A stretch of 8,564 nt of DNA from Allobrachymonas sp. (lineage in GTDB: Bacteria > Pseudomonadota > Gammaproteobacteria > Burkholderiales > Burkholderiaceae_C), in NCBI GenBank assembly GCA_017996515.1, contig JAGOGU010000053.1, positions 1 to 8,564 of the forward strand, in the 5' to 3' direction. The notes beneath the pieces were generated by a model. It did not search any database. It was not told the origin of the DNA and saw only the letters and a list, made by a program, of their open reading frames with translations. Positions 7,129 through 8,564 of this stretch are shown here, in pieces. The translations under genes were made by a program, and so were the position numbers. The first letter of the stretch is position 1; each line of letters starts with the position of its first letter.

Positions 7129-7202
7129 TGGAGCGGGTGAAGGGAATCGAACCCTCGTATGCAGCTTGGGAAGCTGCCGTTCTACCATTGAACTACACCC
7201 GC
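7129..7202 (-). tRNA. tRNA-Gly, anticodon CCC
   Basis: The 74-base gene with encoded CCA folds as a full cloverleaf on the minus strand. The acceptor stem begins GCGGGTG and closes with CACCCGC plus discriminator U and CCA. The D-arm is GTTCAATGGTAGAAC. The anticodon stem GCAGC/GCTGC holds loop TTCCCAA (anticodon CCC, reading GGG). The T-arm has GGTTCGATTCC. It is nearly identical in layout to E. coli tRNA-Gly(CCC). No other tRNA is adjacent, so it is a single-gene unit with its own promoter and terminator. Confidence 0.97.
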
Positions 7203-7213
7203 AGCAGGCTCGC

Positions 7214-7219
7214 ATTGTA
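7214..7219 (-). promoter_or_regulatory. Promoter -10 element of tRNA-Gly
   Basis: TACAAT at 7219-7214 on the minus strand predicts a start near 7207, about 5 bases before the mature tRNA. The following GCGAGCC is a GC-rich discriminator of the sort found in stringently controlled stable-RNA promoters. No good -35 is visible at normal spacing. Confidence 0.5.
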
Positions 7220-7241
7220 ACGCTGTGCTGCAGGGGGCGTG

Positions 7242-7287
7242 TTGCCGTTGCAAAGTGACATATCGGGCGGCGCGTTGCCAACGGCAA
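7242..7287. repeat. Inverted pair of TTGCCGTTG(G)CAA motifs
   Basis: TTGCCGTTGCAA (7242-7253, plus) recurs as TTGCCGTTGGCAA on the minus strand (7287-7275), with 21 bases between. The second copy is also internally palindromic (TTGCC-AAC-GGCAA). The pair lies immediately upstream of the expected tRNA -35 region and about 115 bases or more before the alaS -10. This would suit an operator, but no known regulator is recognised. Confidence 0.4.
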
Positions 7288-7289
7288 AA

Positions 7290-7330
7290 ACGACACATGT
7301 AACGGTGGCGCCTGTGATGGCGCGTGTCGT
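7290..7330. repeat. Compound inverted repeat between tRNA-Gly and alaS
   Basis: ACGACAC (7290-7296) pairs with GTGTCGT (7324-7330), and inside it GCGCC (7308-7312) pairs with GGCGC (7319-7323) around TGTGAT. The two right arms abut, so all 12 pairs could stack with one 11-base bulge on the left. No T-run follows on either strand. The role is unknown. Confidence 0.4.
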
Positions 7331-7402
7331 CGGGGTGTTGCGTAATGGCTGTGAATAGCTGGGGTTGATGGCGTTTGCACAGCAGAAAAAAAGCGCCAAA
7401 TT

Positions 7403-7408
7403 TATAAT
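7403..7408 (+). promoter_or_regulatory. alaS promoter -10 element
   Basis: A perfect TATAAT at 7403-7408, preceded by an A7 tract (7386-7392), predicts a start near 7415 and a leader of about 62 bases before alaS. TTGCAC at 7375-7380 is too far (22 bases), and the hexamer at 17 bases spacing (CAGCAG) is weak. Confidence 0.55.
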
Positions 7409-7431
7409 CAACTGTTTAAATATCTCTCCAT

Positions 7432-7455
7432 GCAGGCCTCGCTTTGCGGGCTTGC
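7432..7455 (+). promoter_or_regulatory. Hairpin in the alaS leader
   Basis: GCAGGCCTCGC and GCGGGCTTGC around TTT can form about 10 pairs with one bulged C and two G-U pairs. It lies 21 bases before the alaS ATG and is not followed by a T-run, so it is not a terminator. It could affect mRNA stability or translation. Confidence 0.4.
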
Positions 7456-7476
7456 TCACCTTTGCCGCAGCCCATC

Positions 7477-8564
<1,088 letters not shown>

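Noticed and set aside
6598..7380. 260-codon minus-strand frame containing a peptide reading SSMVERQLPKLHTRVRFPSPAP
   Set aside because: That peptide is the well-known false translation across a tRNA gene (here tRNA-Gly), and the rest is antisense to yciO.

Overview
The window is an ordinary chromosomal housekeeping segment of a GC-rich betaproteobacterium, most likely family Comamonadaceae (Acidovorax/Comamonas-like). Three things suggest this: the AlaS wording ([16 protein letters not shown]), a Rho P-loop written PPKSGKT, and a GreB with an acidic N-terminal tail followed by GGKNYITPQGY. The family assignment is recalled from protein wording and was not tested by a search. I see no transposase, integrase, phage gene, CRISPR array, toxin-antitoxin pair or other accessory system.

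Layout, left to right. On the minus strand, ubiE (ubiquinone/menaquinone methyltransferase) runs off the left edge. Upstream of it, also on the minus strand, lies the conserved cluster dnaX-ybaB-recR: clamp-loader subunit, nucleoid-associated protein and recombination mediator. greB (transcript cleavage factor) is divergent from dnaX on the plus strand. It converges on rho (transcription terminator, minus strand), and a bidirectional intrinsic terminator lies between them. A 360-base divergent region carries a rho promoter with a long C-rich leader, and a promoter for yciO (Sua5/YciO/YrdC family, plus strand). After yciO comes a minus-strand tRNA-Gly(CCC) with its own terminator and promoter. 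The 5' part of alaS (alanyl-tRNA synthetase, plus strand) then runs off the right edge.

The genes fall into replication and repair (dnaX, ybaB, recR), transcription (greB, rho) and translation (tRNA-Gly, alaS), plus a TsaC-like yciO and respiratory quinone synthesis (ubiE). The most interesting signal is regulatory: a nine-A run in dnaX exactly at the end of the conserved clamp-loader domains. Slippage there in either direction reaches a stop within a few codons, which predicts a short gamma-type product beside full-length tau. The rho leader (a promoter-proximal hairpin, then a C-over-G pyrimidine-rich stretch with no ATG) looks suited to Rho autoregulation. Several unexplained inverted repeats lie between the tRNA and alaS. 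I found no convincing new multi-gene system.
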